Source of the DNA: an uncultured Prochlorococcus sp. | GTDB taxonomy: Bacteria > Cyanobacteriota > Cyanobacteriia > PCC-6307 > Cyanobiaceae | DNA: 64,000 nt | Assembly: GCA_902563335.1 (NCBI GenBank) | Contig: CACEWU010000002.1 | Location: 1-64,000, forward strand | Reading direction: 5' to 3' | Part shown: one piece after another, positions 49,766 through 58,380 of the stretch | Layout of the letters: the number at the start of each line of letters is the position of its first letter | Position numbering within the stretch: position 1 is the stretch's first letter | Translations under genes and position numbers: made by a program | Notes under the pieces: generated by a model | What the model was told of the DNA's origin: nothing | Database searches by the model: none | The model's input: the letters and a program-made list of their open reading frames with translations, nothing else

Positions 49766-49998
49766 AATACCCAACAGATTCCAAAGGCCGCTACTTGCGT
49801 ATACCGACCCCTTTAAAAAGAGAGGCTTGGCAAAGTAGATCACCAGAAAATTCAATCAATCTGATTAAGAGCCATAAGATTTTCATCGCTTGGTATCAAA
49901 AGAAACTTGGGCTTAGTGATTACGGCTTGCTTTGGCTTACCTTCTTTAAAGGTGTAATACTTACTCTTATTATTGAGAGGTGGATCTTCATTGATTAG
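49762..49998 (+). CDS. Small membrane protein coupled to copy A
   Basis: A 78-residue protein whose ATG overlaps the stop of the LLDEGA protein. A basic soluble N-terminus (KYPTDSKGRYLRIPTPLKRE) is followed by a C-terminal hydrophobic helix around residues 53-72 (GLLWLTFFKGVILTLIIE). It parallels the partner arrangement at 50914-51036. No family is recognised. Confidence 0.6.
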   Translation: MKYPTDSKGRYLRIPTPLKREAWQSRSPENSINLIKSHKIFIAWYQKKLGLSDYGLLWLTFFKGVILTLIIERWIFID

Positions 49999-50176
49999 GG
50001 AATTTTTTGGAATTATCTGTTATGTGTTGAAATTAGACTTCTTGAGGATGAATATTCTTGAATGGATTGAAGAACTAATTTCCTAAAAGCGCTTACTAAA
50101 AGAAGACAAGTGTTGCTAACTAGGCCTCATTTTGAGTGCAAGTTTGGACCTGAGGTCTTATTACCTTTACCTTTAG

Positions 50177-50305
50177 GAATTCAACCTGCCCACCGAACCA
50201 TCCCGGTCTTTAATTGTCATAGTTCATTGGGAATTTGAAAAAGCTCTTGCCAAAGGTGATTTTTATGTAATTACTGAAGATGGTTGTTTTGCTTATTCTG
50301 TTTAG
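50177..50305 (+). pseudogene. Remnant of a small gene, coupled to the next gene
   Basis: The frame is open from just after a TAG at 50174 to TAG at 50303-50305 and encodes protein-like sequence (HWEFEKALAKGDFYVITEDG), but it contains no ATG, GTG or TTG start. Its stop overlaps the GTG of the next gene by one base, the usual sign of a former operon. It is probably a truncated gene. Confidence 0.45.
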
Positions 50306-50664
50306 TGAAGAACGAAGAAATCTCCTTTAAGGATTTGAGTAAGGCCCAATTAGATGCTTTAAAGGACTGTTATATCGATAGTCGTGTGGATTCAATGTCT
50401 GAGGTTGATCTCAAGAAATTTGTAAGAGACGTACTTGATCTCCAAATTAGAGGAACTGTGGGTAACCAGGAAGAGAGAGAAGTATGGAAAGAGATGAAAG
50501 AGTACTTCGATGAGACCTTTGAGCAGAAAATTAAAGAAGTTCTCAAAGAAAAAGTTTCAGAAGACTTATCCATTTCACCTGAGGAGCAAGAGTTTAAAAA
50601 GAGATTGGTCTTATTGGAACAACGAAAGGCAGAAGAAGGGCATCTGAATGAAGATATGTGGTAA
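50305..50664 (+). CDS. Conserved picocyanobacterial hypothetical, 119 aa
   Basis: A highly charged helical protein from the GTG at 50305, whose first base is the last base of the preceding frame's stop codon. Segments LSKAQLDALKDCYIDSRVDS, LKKFVRDVLDLQIRGTVGNQ and EEREVWKEMKEYFDETFEQK look like a family I have seen in several marine Synechococcus and Prochlorococcus genomes, without known function. Coiled coil is likely in the second half. There is no signal or membrane segment. The frame is open further upstream without a better start. Confidence 0.65.
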   Translation: MKNEEISFKDLSKAQLDALKDCYIDSRVDSMSEVDLKKFVRDVLDLQIRGTVGNQEEREVWKEMKEYFDETFEQKIKEVLKEKVSEDLSISPEEQEFKKRLVLLEQRKAEEGHLNEDMW

Positions 50665-50717
50665 CACAGGACACTATCTTTTTTTATCAATCTCTTTATC
50701 TGCGCCTTTTGAATTAT

Positions 50718-50873
50718 CTATTTGTTTAGTTGAGATAAAAGAATTATTTGTCTTTTAAGCTTCATATTTTCGTCTTTTAGTTCTTCCATTTCATTTTGAC
50801 ACTTTTCAATCAAGCCTAGTGTCCACTTCCAGTTTCTTTCAGAACAGTGCTCTTTTGCTGCGTTCCAGTCCAT
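50718..50873 (-). CDS. 51-aa coiled-coil protein, last gene of the minus-strand cascade
   Basis: ATG at 50873 with GAGG about ten bases upstream. The peptide begins MDWNAAKEHCSERNWKWTLG and continues as an amphipathic helix with heptad spacing (LIEKCQNEMEELKDENMKLK). It lies 40 nt after the 40-aa membrane protein. The length is below usual gene-calling limits, but the site and composition support it. Confidence 0.55.
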   Translation of the reverse strand: MDWNAAKEHCSERNWKWTLGLIEKCQNEMEELKDENMKLKRQIILLSQLNK

Positions 50874-50913
50874 AGTTAAAGCCTCGTAGGGCAGAAAAAT
50901 TTTGTGAGATTTT

Positions 50914-51036
50914 TTATATACTAATTACACCTTTTAGACTAGGGAAATAAAGTTGAGAAAACACAATTTGATTTGTAAATAGGATGATTAATCCAACAGT
51001 GGATGCAAATATGAACAGAGTATTCGAATAGTTCAT
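50914..51036 (-). CDS. 40-aa single-helix membrane protein coupled to copy B
   Basis: The ATG at 51036 overlaps the TGA of the LLDEGA copy B (ATGA). The peptide starts MNYSNTLFIFASTVGLIILF and is a membrane helix followed by a short tail (TNQIVFSQLYFPSLKG). It is the structural counterpart of 49762-49998 next to copy A, though the two membrane proteins show no clear sequence identity. Confidence 0.6.
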   Translation of the reverse strand: MNYSNTLFIFASTVGLIILFTNQIVFSQLYFPSLKGVISI

Positions 51037-51239
51037 AGATTTATTGTTGGAAGGTCTGGCGGTTGATTCCTCTTTAGGCGTTTGTATTCAGCATGGAGCG
51101 CCCCTAATCGCCAGGCGTCTTTCATTGTTTTCGCCCCTTCATCTAGGAGTCTGATTTCATCAATGGAAAGCGTCCCTCTGAGTCGTTTGAACTCTTCACG
51201 CCACTTGGTCTCATCGGCTTCTTTCCAATCAACAGTCAT
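51033..51239 (-). CDS. LLDEGA-motif small protein, copy B
   Basis: A 68-residue charged protein: DETKWREEFKRLRGT, then DEIRLLDEGAKTMKDAWRLG and AEYKRLKRN. It is a clear homologue of 49505-49765 on the opposite strand (Trp-Arg-(Asp/Glu)-Glu-Phe-Lys and Leu-Leu-Asp-Glu-Gly-Ala conserved). It overlaps by ATGA both the 61-aa gene before it and the 40-aa membrane protein after it. No known domain. Confidence 0.7.
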   Translation of the reverse strand: MTVDWKEADETKWREEFKRLRGTLSIDEIRLLDEGAKTMKDAWRLGALHAEYKRLKRNQPPDLPTINL

Positions 51240-51421
51240 AGAGCCGTCGACTCCCTTAAGCGATAAAAGGTTTCAGCACAGCGGACCACAATACTTTTGT
51301 ACTCAGTAGGAAAATATTCCTTCGTTAGTCCAGGAATCATTGTTGTTGGAAATGCACCTGGTATATGAAACATCACTTCTTTCTTCTTTTCTCGACCGAA
51401 GTGTGGTGGAAGATTTGTCAT
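51236..51421 (-). CDS. 61-aa hypothetical, first gene of the minus-strand cascade
   Basis: A 61-residue basic protein (starting MTNLPPHFGREKKKEVMFHI, then YKSIVVRCAETFYRLRE), with no membrane helix. Its TGA overlaps the ATG of the LLDEGA copy B. The tight overlap and position support translation. The family is unknown. Confidence 0.5.
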   Translation of the reverse strand: MTNLPPHFGREKKKEVMFHIPGAFPTTMIPGLTKEYFPTEYKSIVVRCAETFYRLRESTAL

Positions 51422-52170
51422 GCTGCCGCCAACTTTCCTTTTTTAACAATTGCTTGAACCATAGCCCCATTCATGCGTACTGGCCTTTAAATCATTGGCT
51501 GGATTTTTTGAGTATTATCAAAGATTTTTATTCGCGTATTTTCGATTAATTTATAGCCAGCTTTTCTATAAATGAAGACTGTAAATTTTGACGATAAGTG
51601 TTCTAAAATAATAGTTTTAATCCGTATTTTTACTTTAGCAAACAGAACACTTATTGAAACACTAAAGGCTTTTGATGATTGATTTTGGCCGGCTTAACGA
51701 GTGATATCGATACTGTTCTTAAACATGAATTTTTATTCTGAAAATATTTGGTGCTATTTGTTGATTGGATTCACGAAGAAACAATTGTTGAAACTCATGA
51801 GCAGAGGTTTGAATTTGAACTTGTGCTGTTTAATGCCTAGAAGTTTTAGCTGAAGATTGGTTTTAATAGCGCAAATATTTTGTATGTGATTTCTTTATGC
51901 TTGGGAGCATTGAATTCTGTTGCTTAAGGGTAATACGACGGGCTGGGAGAGCTTAAACACCAAGCTTCCCGCTAGGTGGCTTCTCCAATTATTCCTTTGG
52001 CAAGCAAGAAGAGTTCTGGGAAACTAGGTAAGGGTTACGAGTTGGTCGATCAGAATCCTTAGTTCCATTCCGCTCCCATCCGTTCTGAATGCCAAAAAGA
52101 ATTAGGAAAAGAGATCTAATAATTGAGTTCTTGCAGCTGACCATAGGGATCGGTCAGAAGAAAGGTAAGA
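51422..52170. other. Gene-poor stretch before tRNA-Cys
   Basis: About 750 nt without a supported gene. It holds a 10-bp inverted repeat, TAAGTGTTCT (51595-51604) with AGAACACTTA (51644-51653). A short protein-like frame near 51750-51840 (VDWIHEETIVETHEQRFEFE) looks like a gene fragment. A structured segment lies around 51939-52000. Confidence 0.5.
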
Positions 52171-52241
52171 AGGCGGCACCCAGATTCGAACTGGGGATAA
52201 AGGATTTGCAATCCTCTGCCTTACCACTTGGCCATGCCGCC
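52171..52241 (-). tRNA. tRNA-Cys (anticodon GCA)
   Basis: Minus-strand cloverleaf. Acceptor GGCGGCA/TGCCGCC; D arm GGCCAAGTGGTAAGGC; anticodon stem AGGAT/ATCCT with loop TTGCAAA giving GCA; T arm CCCAGTTCGAATCTGGG; discriminator U, as expected for Cys. It forms the right border of the accessory zone. Confidence 0.97.
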
Positions 52242-53528
52242 ATGGGTGGAGAAAATCTCTCCTCAGCGGATCGTATCAGTCACAATGCTCAATGCCTCTT
52301 AGTTTTATCGAATGGGCATGGTGAAGACGTTATTGCGCTGAGAATTCTTGAGCATTTGCATGTTCTGAGACCTGAGCTTTTGCTAGAAGTCCTCCCTATG
52401 GTTGGTGAGGGTAAGGCATATGCTTCAGCAGTCGAAGAAGGGTGGATACGGCGAATCGGTCCTTTAATGAATTTACCGAGCGGTGGCTTCAGTAATCAAA
52501 GCATCAGCGGGATGTTTGCGGATATTGGAGCAGGACTTTTAAAGAACACTGTTCAACAGTGGTTGCTTGTTAAGGATGCTGTCCACAAAGGGCGCTACAT
52601 ACTTGCTGTGGGTGATTTACTCCCACTTTTTTTTGCTTGGACTAGTGGAGCACCATTCGGTTTTATAGGGACTCCTAAAAGCGATTACACCTGGAGGAGT
52701 GGCCCTGGTCATGCTTTGAGTGATCTTTACCATCGATTGAAAGGAACTGAATGGGATCCTTGGGAGTACATCTTGATGAAAACATCTCGCTGCAAGCTAG
52801 TGGCTGTAAGAGATCGTTTAACAGCTAGAGGTTTGAGGCGACATGGTGTGATTGCAAATGCTCTGGGTAATCCAATGATGGATGGACTTAAGAAAGAAGC
52901 TCTTCCATTTGCATTGTCTTTTTGTCGACGTTTGTTAGTACTTTGCGGTAGTCGCATGCCTGAAGCAGGAGTTAATTTCCAGCGGCTCATCGATGCTATT
53001 GAGCTTGTTGATATACAAACGCCTGTAGCTATTTTGGTGGCTTTAAGTTCGCAACCAAATATTGATGAAGTGGAAATTATCTTGACTAACTTGGGCTATC
53101 AATTATCTAATCATCAAAATCAAGAGATAGGAGCCATCACTTGCTGGGAAAAGGGATCTAGGTTTGTATTTCTTGGACCAGGTCAATTTTCTTGTTGGGC
53201 TTCTTGGGCAGAAGTTGGCATCGCAAATGCTGGTACTGCTACTGAGCAATTGGTAGGGCTTGGTATTCCTGCCCTTTCCTTGCCAGGGGTGGGGCCACAA
53301 TTTAAAAGAAGCTTTGCTGTAAGACAGAGTCGATTACTTGGTGGAGCGGTAATGCCTTGTAGCAGTCCTGAAGGTCTTGCAAGCAAGTTGAAATTACTTT
53401 TGGGAGATGCTTATGAGCGACAAAAGCGTGCCACAGTAGGAGTTCAAAGGATGGGTGGAGCTGGAGCTAGCACTTCCTTAGCAAAATTACTTTTGAAACT
53501 TTTGTTTGTTCAAGAGAAAAATCTATAG
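52242..53528 (+). CDS. Lipid-A-disaccharide synthase-related protein (TIGR03492 type)
   Basis: A 428-residue GT-B-like protein from the ATG at 52242. The frame is open further upstream, but that part is antisense to tRNA-Cys and is not family-like. The N-terminus LLVLSNGHGEDVIALRI and the C-terminal nucleotide-sugar region AGTATEQLVGLGIPALSLPG match, from memory, the TIGR03492 family of cyanobacteria and plants, a distant relative of LpxB/MurG; the substrate is unknown. The start codon touches the 5' end of the divergent tRNA gene, so promoter or leader sequence must overlap it. Confidence 0.82.
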   Translation: MGGENLSSADRISHNAQCLLVLSNGHGEDVIALRILEHLHVLRPELLLEVLPMVGEGKAYASAVEEGWIRRIGPLMNLPSGGFSNQSISGMFADIGAGLLKNTVQQWLLVKDAVHKGRYILAVGDLLPLFFAWTSGAPFGFIGTPKSDYTWRSGPGHALSDLYHRLKGTEWDPWEYILMKTSRCKLVAVRDRLTARGLRRHGVIANALGNPMMDGLKKEALPFALSFCRRLLVLCGSRMPEAGVNFQRLIDAIELVDIQTPVAILVALSSQPNIDEVEIILTNLGYQLSNHQNQEIGAITCWEKGSRFVFLGPGQFSCWASWAEVGIANAGTATEQLVGLGIPALSLPGVGPQFKRSFAVRQSRLLGGAVMPCSSPEGLASKLKLLLGDAYERQKRATVGVQRMGGAGASTSLAKLLLKLLFVQEKNL

Positions 53529-53585
53529 AAGAAGATCCGGTGACAAACGATACTTATAACTACTAACTACCTAATTTGTTTTGCA

Positions 53586-53855
53586 ATGGCACCCATCGAG
53601 GACCATGTCTATTTAAAAATCTGTGCCGAGTTAGCTAATTGTCTAAGTATTAGTATTGCCTCTGCGAGAAGAAAAGTTGACTTAGCGTCCGCTCGAGAAG
53701 GCGTTAGGGCTTTAGAGGCACGCAAAGCTATTGCTCAAAGACTGTTGGATATTGCTCGTTCTAATGATCTGAAGAATGAAGAAACCTCAGCTGCTAAGTT
53801 TGATCAGCTTTTAGAGGCTTTGGCTGAAGATGATAATTTCATGATTGAGGATTGA
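53586..53855 (+). CDS. Conserved hypothetical protein, 89 aa
   Basis: An 89-residue soluble, helical, acidic protein (YLKICAELANCLSISIASAR; REGVRALEARKAIAQRLLDI) with an acidic C-terminus (LAEDDNFMIED). No membrane or catalytic motif. It looks like a picocyanobacterial core small protein. Convergent with the RNase D-like gene, 7 nt between stops. The function is unknown. Confidence 0.75.
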   Translation: MAPIEDHVYLKICAELANCLSISIASARRKVDLASAREGVRALEARKAIAQRLLDIARSNDLKNEETSAAKFDQLLEALAEDDNFMIED

Positions 53856-53862
53856 TTTTTAC

Positions 53863-54507
53863 TTAGTGTTCAAAAGTATGGGTAAATCTAAGTCTATCAA
53901 GCTCAGCTAATACTGGAATACAGTTAAAACATCTCTTGGCCAGATCGATTCTGCCTTCTCGCCTTAGCATCTCTTCAAGTCGTGTTTTTGCCTTGAGCAA
54001 AAATCGAACATCATTTGATGCATATTCAAGTTGTTTATCACTTAGCTCTTCAACTCGTCCCCAATCACTACATTGAGCCTGCTTATCTAGTTCTACACCA
54101 ACAAGTTCCATGATTAGGTCTTTAAGCCCATGACGGGGCGTATAAGTGCGTCCAAGTTTGCTAGCAACCTTTGTACAGAAAATTGGATTGACTTCAATGC
54201 CAAGACCACTTGCTAGTGCAGCTACGTCAAAGCGGGCGAAATGAAAAACTTTTTCTACTGATGAATTTTCCATTAAAGCCTTTAATTTTGGCGCTGAGGA
54301 TTGACCAAGCTCAACCCTTATGCAGGCCACATTGTCTTCGGCATCACAGATTTGCACTAAGCAAATTCTGTCACGCCCATGAATTAGACCCATTGCTTCG
54401 GTGTCAACTGCGAGTTCAGAGCTGGTAGTGAATCTTTGTGCCCATTGATTATTTAAGTCTTTATCAAAGACAGCAAAATTTGCTGGTGATGGTTTGGATT
54501 CGACCAT
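53863..54507 (-). CDS. rnd: RNase D-like 3'-5' exonuclease
   Basis: A 214-residue DEDDy exonuclease. Exo I is LAVDTEAMGL (Asp, Glu), Exo II is VFHFARFDVAALA (Asp), and Exo III is KQLEYASNDVRFLL (Tyr and Asp). It lacks the C-terminal HRDC domains of E. coli RNase D, so it is the short form common in cyanobacteria. It probably trims tRNA or other small RNA 3' ends. Confidence 0.9.
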   Translation of the reverse strand: MVESKPSPANFAVFDKDLNNQWAQRFTTSSELAVDTEAMGLIHGRDRICLVQICDAEDNVACIRVELGQSSAPKLKALMENSSVEKVFHFARFDVAALASGLGIEVNPIFCTKVASKLGRTYTPRHGLKDLIMELVGVELDKQAQCSDWGRVEELSDKQLEYASNDVRFLLKAKTRLEEMLRREGRIDLAKRCFNCIPVLAELDRLRFTHTFEH

Positions 54508-54745
54508 AAGGAAAATTTAGTGTGATAGGTAAAAGAGTTGGTTAAAAGCAGTGCTTAGGAATTTTTTGCGGAAGTTATTTTGATGATTTTATTCTGCTTG
54601 CAATATTGACGGACGTTTCAGGGTCTTTCTTTTAATGCTTTAAGTGTTGAAAAACGCATAAGTCAATTTTTAATAAAGAATGTTTATGTCATTGGTTTAA
54701 AAAGTCTTAGAAAAGGGTGAATGCATCCACACCATTCGTTTTTTG

Positions 54746-55303
54746 ATGCCAACAGTATTATCTTCCACACTTTTGCTTACTGTTTTATTAGCCATCGGGT
54801 TGGTTTTTTTTCTTCGTGCTGCGAGTAAAGACCGGACAACGGTTATAGATGTTCGATCATCATTGCCACCTCTTGATTTACTAAATGGAATCACACTTTG
54901 GTTAGAAGAAAGAGGATGGAAGCGTGATGGGGGTGATGCGGATAGACAGGTTCTGCGTTTTTCAGGGAGCGTTGAATCAAGTTCTAGTTTGACTGTGTTT
55001 TTATCTTTGTTAGGAGGGCTCGGCGCTGGTTGTTTGGGATTAGTGATTCGCCAGCTATATCCTCTGTTGGGTTGGTGGCCTCTATTACTTCCAATAGTTG
55101 GAGGACCGTTTGCTGGATTTGTATATAAGCAACGTTCTGCAAGAGTCGAAACTTTGGAGCTCCGGTTGATGAGCTCCAAAGAGGCTAAGGGAAGCATCTT
55201 GAGATTAAGAGCACACCGTGATGAATTGATTGTTATGGAATTGCAGCTTGCCAAAAGCCTTGATATGTCAAGTGATGGCTCATTGCTTTCTTCTCCAATT
55301 TGA
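54746..55303 (+). CDS. Cofactor assembly of complex C (CCB2/CCB4-like) membrane protein
   Basis: A 185-residue membrane protein: an N-terminal hydrophobic helix (VLSSTLLLTVLLAIGLVFFL), a soluble stretch, then two more helices (about residues 80-125: LTVFLSLLGGLGAGCLGLVI and LLGWWPLLLPIVGGPFAGFV). This layout matches cyanobacterial homologues of plant CCB2/CCB4, needed to attach heme c(i) to cytochrome b6. The start is the ATG at 54746; the TTG three bases before is ignored. The next gene starts directly after its stop. Confidence 0.8.
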   Translation: MPTVLSSTLLLTVLLAIGLVFFLRAASKDRTTVIDVRSSLPPLDLLNGITLWLEERGWKRDGGDADRQVLRFSGSVESSSSLTVFLSLLGGLGAGCLGLVIRQLYPLLGWWPLLLPIVGGPFAGFVYKQRSARVETLELRLMSSKEAKGSILRLRAHRDELIVMELQLAKSLDMSSDGSLLSSPI

Positions 55304-56077
55304 ATGATGTTTGAGGAAAGAACTCGTAGCTCAAGTATTTCTGTTGCTTTAACCAGTTTGATAATTCTTATGGGTTGCCCAGCCCTTGCTGAGAGTGATT
55401 CTTTGAGGGATTTTGAAACTTTAATTGGCCCGAAAGTTCGCTTGGAAGGTCAATGGGCCGGCAGGACAAAGGTCGACAAGAATATTTCGATATTGATTTT
55501 GGCTGGTCACGCAGACTCTCAAGGTATTGCTGGTGCTGGTACTGCTGGAGCTGCGGTTGATTTGAAAGCTGCTGCACCAATGGACTCCAGTATTAGTGAC
55601 GAGCTTTTTTGGAATTTGAAAGTTTGTGATGAGTTGCTTAAGCGAGGACGAGCGCGCGGGCTGAGAATTAGTTCATATATTCCTAAGAATCGGAATATTA
55701 ATGATGAAAATAATCCATTAACCAACTGGTCTGTGGGCGCTCAACATGCTCAAAAAGGATGGTATGTATTTGAAATCCATTTTGACTCTTATGGAGACTA
55801 TGGCTTCGGATCAGGCTTGATACCTGCTTTATCAATGGATTTAAATACTATTGATGAAAGTTTTGCAAAGATATTTGGTCGTTACCCATTGTTTTTCCGT
55901 GGAGGTCTTGGAGCACCTAGAAGAGGAATTAGGCTTCTTGAGATAGGAAAGCTTGATGGGAAATTAGAGAAAAGTCTTCGGGAAGAAAGTACACGGCAAA
56001 AAACTATAGAAAGTATTGCAGATAAGATTATTGAGAGTTTAGAGATAGGAATAAGAGGAAACCTTGCGGTTAATTAA
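55304..56077 (+). CDS. Exported amidase_3-like protein
   Basis: A 257-residue protein with a signal peptide (residues ~10-30, cleavage near ALAES). The core follows the N-acetylmuramoyl-L-alanine amidase (amidase_3) order of zinc and catalytic residues: His in [11 protein letters not shown], an acidic helix ([15 protein letters not shown]), His in [12 protein letters not shown], and a late Glu in [11 protein letters not shown]. The motifs are divergent, so either peptidoglycan hydrolysis or another amide is possible. It begins directly after the CCB gene stop and overlaps convergent hemF by 8 nt. Confidence 0.65.
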   Translation: MMFEERTRSSSISVALTSLIILMGCPALAESDSLRDFETLIGPKVRLEGQWAGRTKVDKNISILILAGHADSQGIAGAGTAGAAVDLKAAAPMDSSISDELFWNLKVCDELLKRGRARGLRISSYIPKNRNINDENNPLTNWSVGAQHAQKGWYVFEIHFDSYGDYGFGSGLIPALSMDLNTIDESFAKIFGRYPLFFRGGLGAPRRGIRLLEIGKLDGKLEKSLREESTRQKTIESIADKIIESLEIGIRGNLAVN

Positions 56078-57116
56078 TAGCTTTGTACAGTTGACATTTC
56101 TCCTCAAGTGTCGAATCTGTAAGCCAGTCTTGGGGTTTTGTGAAGAGCTCAGTCAATAAAGATTCTCTAGACCCTTCCGGTGCTTTGTAACCGTATTCCC
56201 AGCGGGCTAATGGTGGTAGAGACATGAGAATTGATTCAGTTCGTCCATTTGTCTGAAGTCCAAAGATTGTTCCTCTATCCCAAACAAGATTGAATTCAAC
56301 GTATCTACCTCTTCGATAAAGTTGGAAATTACGTTCTCTTTCTCCATAGCTTTTATTTTGGCGTTTTTCAATGATTGGCACATATGCGGGTAGGAATGCT
56401 TTTCCGCATGATTCAGCTAATGCAAAAAGTTCATTCCAGGACCGTGGCTGTGAGCCAAGTTCTTTGGAGATAGATGCAGCTTTTCCATTAGAGTTTTGAC
56501 CTTTATATATATCGCCTGATCCATCTTGGTAGTCGTAAAAGATTCCCCCAATTCCTCTGGTTTCATTGCGATGTTTAAGAAAAAAGTATTCATCACACCA
56601 AGGTTTGAAGACTTTGTGAAGTTCAGGGCTGACTGAATCGCATGCCTTTTGATGAACTCTATGAAAATGGCGTGCATCTTCTAAAAAAGGATAGAAGGGG
56701 GTGAGATCTGCTCCACCGCCAAACCACCAAACTGGACCTGCTTCAAAGTAACGATAATTCAGATGAACAGTTGGTAGATAAGGGTTTCTTGGATGAAGCA
56801 CCATAGATGTGCCAGTTGCAAACCAAGGATGACCTTTTGCTTCAGGACGTTGATTCAGGATTGAGGGGGGTAATTCTTCTCCTTGTACTTCCGAGAAGTT
56901 GACACCTGCTTGCTCAAAGATTTTCCCTTCTTGGAGTACACGTGATTTCCCTCCTCCTCCTTCAGGCCTTTCCCATGTCTCCTCCTGGAACTTGCCATCG
57001 CCATCAAGAAGTTCCAGGCCAGAGCAAATTTCATCTTGTAGAGAAAGCACTAAAGTTCGCGCTTTCTCTCGTGAACCTGAAGGAGGAAGGGAGGCACCAT
57101 TTTTATGTTGAGCCAT
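56070..57116 (-). CDS. hemF: Oxygen-dependent coproporphyrinogen III oxidase
   Basis: A 348-residue aerobic enzyme making protoporphyrinogen IX in heme and chlorophyll synthesis. Family stretches: [74 protein letters not shown] and [18 protein letters not shown]. The length is normal. Convergent with the amidase-like gene. Strictly oxygen-requiring, fitting an oxygenic phototroph. Confidence 0.98.
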   Translation of the reverse strand: MAQHKNGASLPPSGSREKARTLVLSLQDEICSGLELLDGDGKFQEETWERPEGGGGKSRVLQEGKIFEQAGVNFSEVQGEELPPSILNQRPEAKGHPWFATGTSMVLHPRNPYLPTVHLNYRYFEAGPVWWFGGGADLTPFYPFLEDARHFHRVHQKACDSVSPELHKVFKPWCDEYFFLKHRNETRGIGGIFYDYQDGSGDIYKGQNSNGKAASISKELGSQPRSWNELFALAESCGKAFLPAYVPIIEKRQNKSYGERERNFQLYRRGRYVEFNLVWDRGTIFGLQTNGRTESILMSLPPLARWEYGYKAPEGSRESLLTELFTKPQDWLTDSTLEEKCQLYKAIN

Positions 57117-57283
57117 GATTTTCCTTTCGTATTAGGTGTGGTATTGGGAGCTCCTTTAAATGCATTAAGAAAGGAATGCATCAGTGAAAAGCTTTTGAGT
57201 TATAACCTTTAACTTTTGAGCAAAAGGTTTGGATTCGTTAATTCCTTAAGGCTACGCCACAAGATTCCAGACGTAGGATCGAA

Positions 57284-58378
57284 ATGACTAGATTTGAAGT
57301 TATGACAACGGTAGAGCAGGCAAAGATACTCCTGAGTGGGATCAAGGATTCTGGCAGCGGAAGGTCTGTTATAGACCTTGGCTGGCTTGATCAAATTCGT
57401 CTGGCTCTTCCTAAGGCAGTTGTTCGTTTAACACTTCCCGACTTTGCTCAAAGTCAACGAGATCGTCTAGCAGAAGAAATTCGAGAGTTGTTGAACGGTT
57501 GTGATGACATAACAGAAGTGCAAATTGAAATCGGCAATTCTTCAGCTCAAGGATCAATTGGTCAAGCAGGTCATGGGCAACCATCTCCTTTGCAGCCAAT
57601 TCCTGGAGTCGCTCAAGTGATAGCAGTAAGCAGTGGAAAAGGAGGCGTTGGCAAGAGCACTGTGGCTGTGAATCTTGCTTGTGCTATGGCTCAGAAAGGT
57701 TTGAAGGTAGGACTTCTTGATGCAGATATATATGGGCCTAATATCCCAATTATGCTTGGAGTAGAAGATAAGACTCCAGAAGTTATTGGAAGTGGAGCTG
57801 ATCAACAAATCATCCCGATCGAAAGTTGCGGCGTTGGAATGGTTTCGATGGGATTACTGATAGATGAGGCTCAACCTGTTATTTGGCGAGGACCAATGTT
57901 GAATGGAATTATCAGACAATTTCTATATCAGGCCTCGTGGGGTGAACGTGATGTTTTAGTAGTTGATCTTCCCCCAGGTACAGGTGATGCGCAGCTGTCT
58001 CTAGCTCAGGCAGTGCCTATGGCTGGAGTACTGATTGTAACTACTCCTCAAAAAGTTTCGTTGCAAGATGCGCGAAGAGGCTTGGCGATGTTTAGGCAAA
58101 TGGGTGTTCCAGTTTTAGGAGTCGTTGAAAATATGACGGCCTTTGTTCCACCAGATCAACCAGAGAAAAGTTATGCCTTATTTGGTTCAGGGGGTGGACA
58201 GCAGCTTGCGATTGAAAATGAAGTGCCTTTATTGGCTCAGGTTCCTATGGAAATGCCTATTCAAGAGGGAGGGAATGAGGGAATGCCAATTGTTTATCGA
58301 TCTCAAAATTCAATCAGTGCAAGGGTCTTTCGGGAAATGGCAACCAGTGTTTTGGAAAGTACTCGTGAAGCGAGATAG
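57284..58378 (+). CDS. mrp: Mrp/NBP35-type iron-sulfur carrier ATPase
   Basis: A 364-residue P-loop NTPase. An N-terminal DUF59/MIP18-like domain (about residues 1-90) is followed by a deviant Walker A SSGKGGVGKSTVAVNLA, VGLLDADIYGPNIPIMLG, the WRGPML segment, and VVDLPPGTGDAQLSLAQ (Walker B). Family members assemble or carry Fe-S clusters. The start at 57284 has AGGATC upstream; an ATG at 57302 (MTTVEQAKI) is a good alternative closer to many homologues. rodA follows 2 nt later. Confidence 0.93.
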   Translation: MTRFEVMTTVEQAKILLSGIKDSGSGRSVIDLGWLDQIRLALPKAVVRLTLPDFAQSQRDRLAEEIRELLNGCDDITEVQIEIGNSSAQGSIGQAGHGQPSPLQPIPGVAQVIAVSSGKGGVGKSTVAVNLACAMAQKGLKVGLLDADIYGPNIPIMLGVEDKTPEVIGSGADQQIIPIESCGVGMVSMGLLIDEAQPVIWRGPMLNGIIRQFLYQASWGERDVLVVDLPPGTGDAQLSLAQAVPMAGVLIVTTPQKVSLQDARRGLAMFRQMGVPVLGVVENMTAFVPPDQPEKSYALFGSGGGQQLAIENEVPLLAQVPMEMPIQEGGNEGMPIVYRSQNSISARVFREMATSVLESTREAR

Positions 58379-58380
58379 GA

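Noticed and set aside
52089-52241. Extended N-terminus of the TIGR03492-like protein
   Set aside because: The extra 51 codons read antisense through tRNA-Cys and are not family-like; the ATG at 52242 is used instead.
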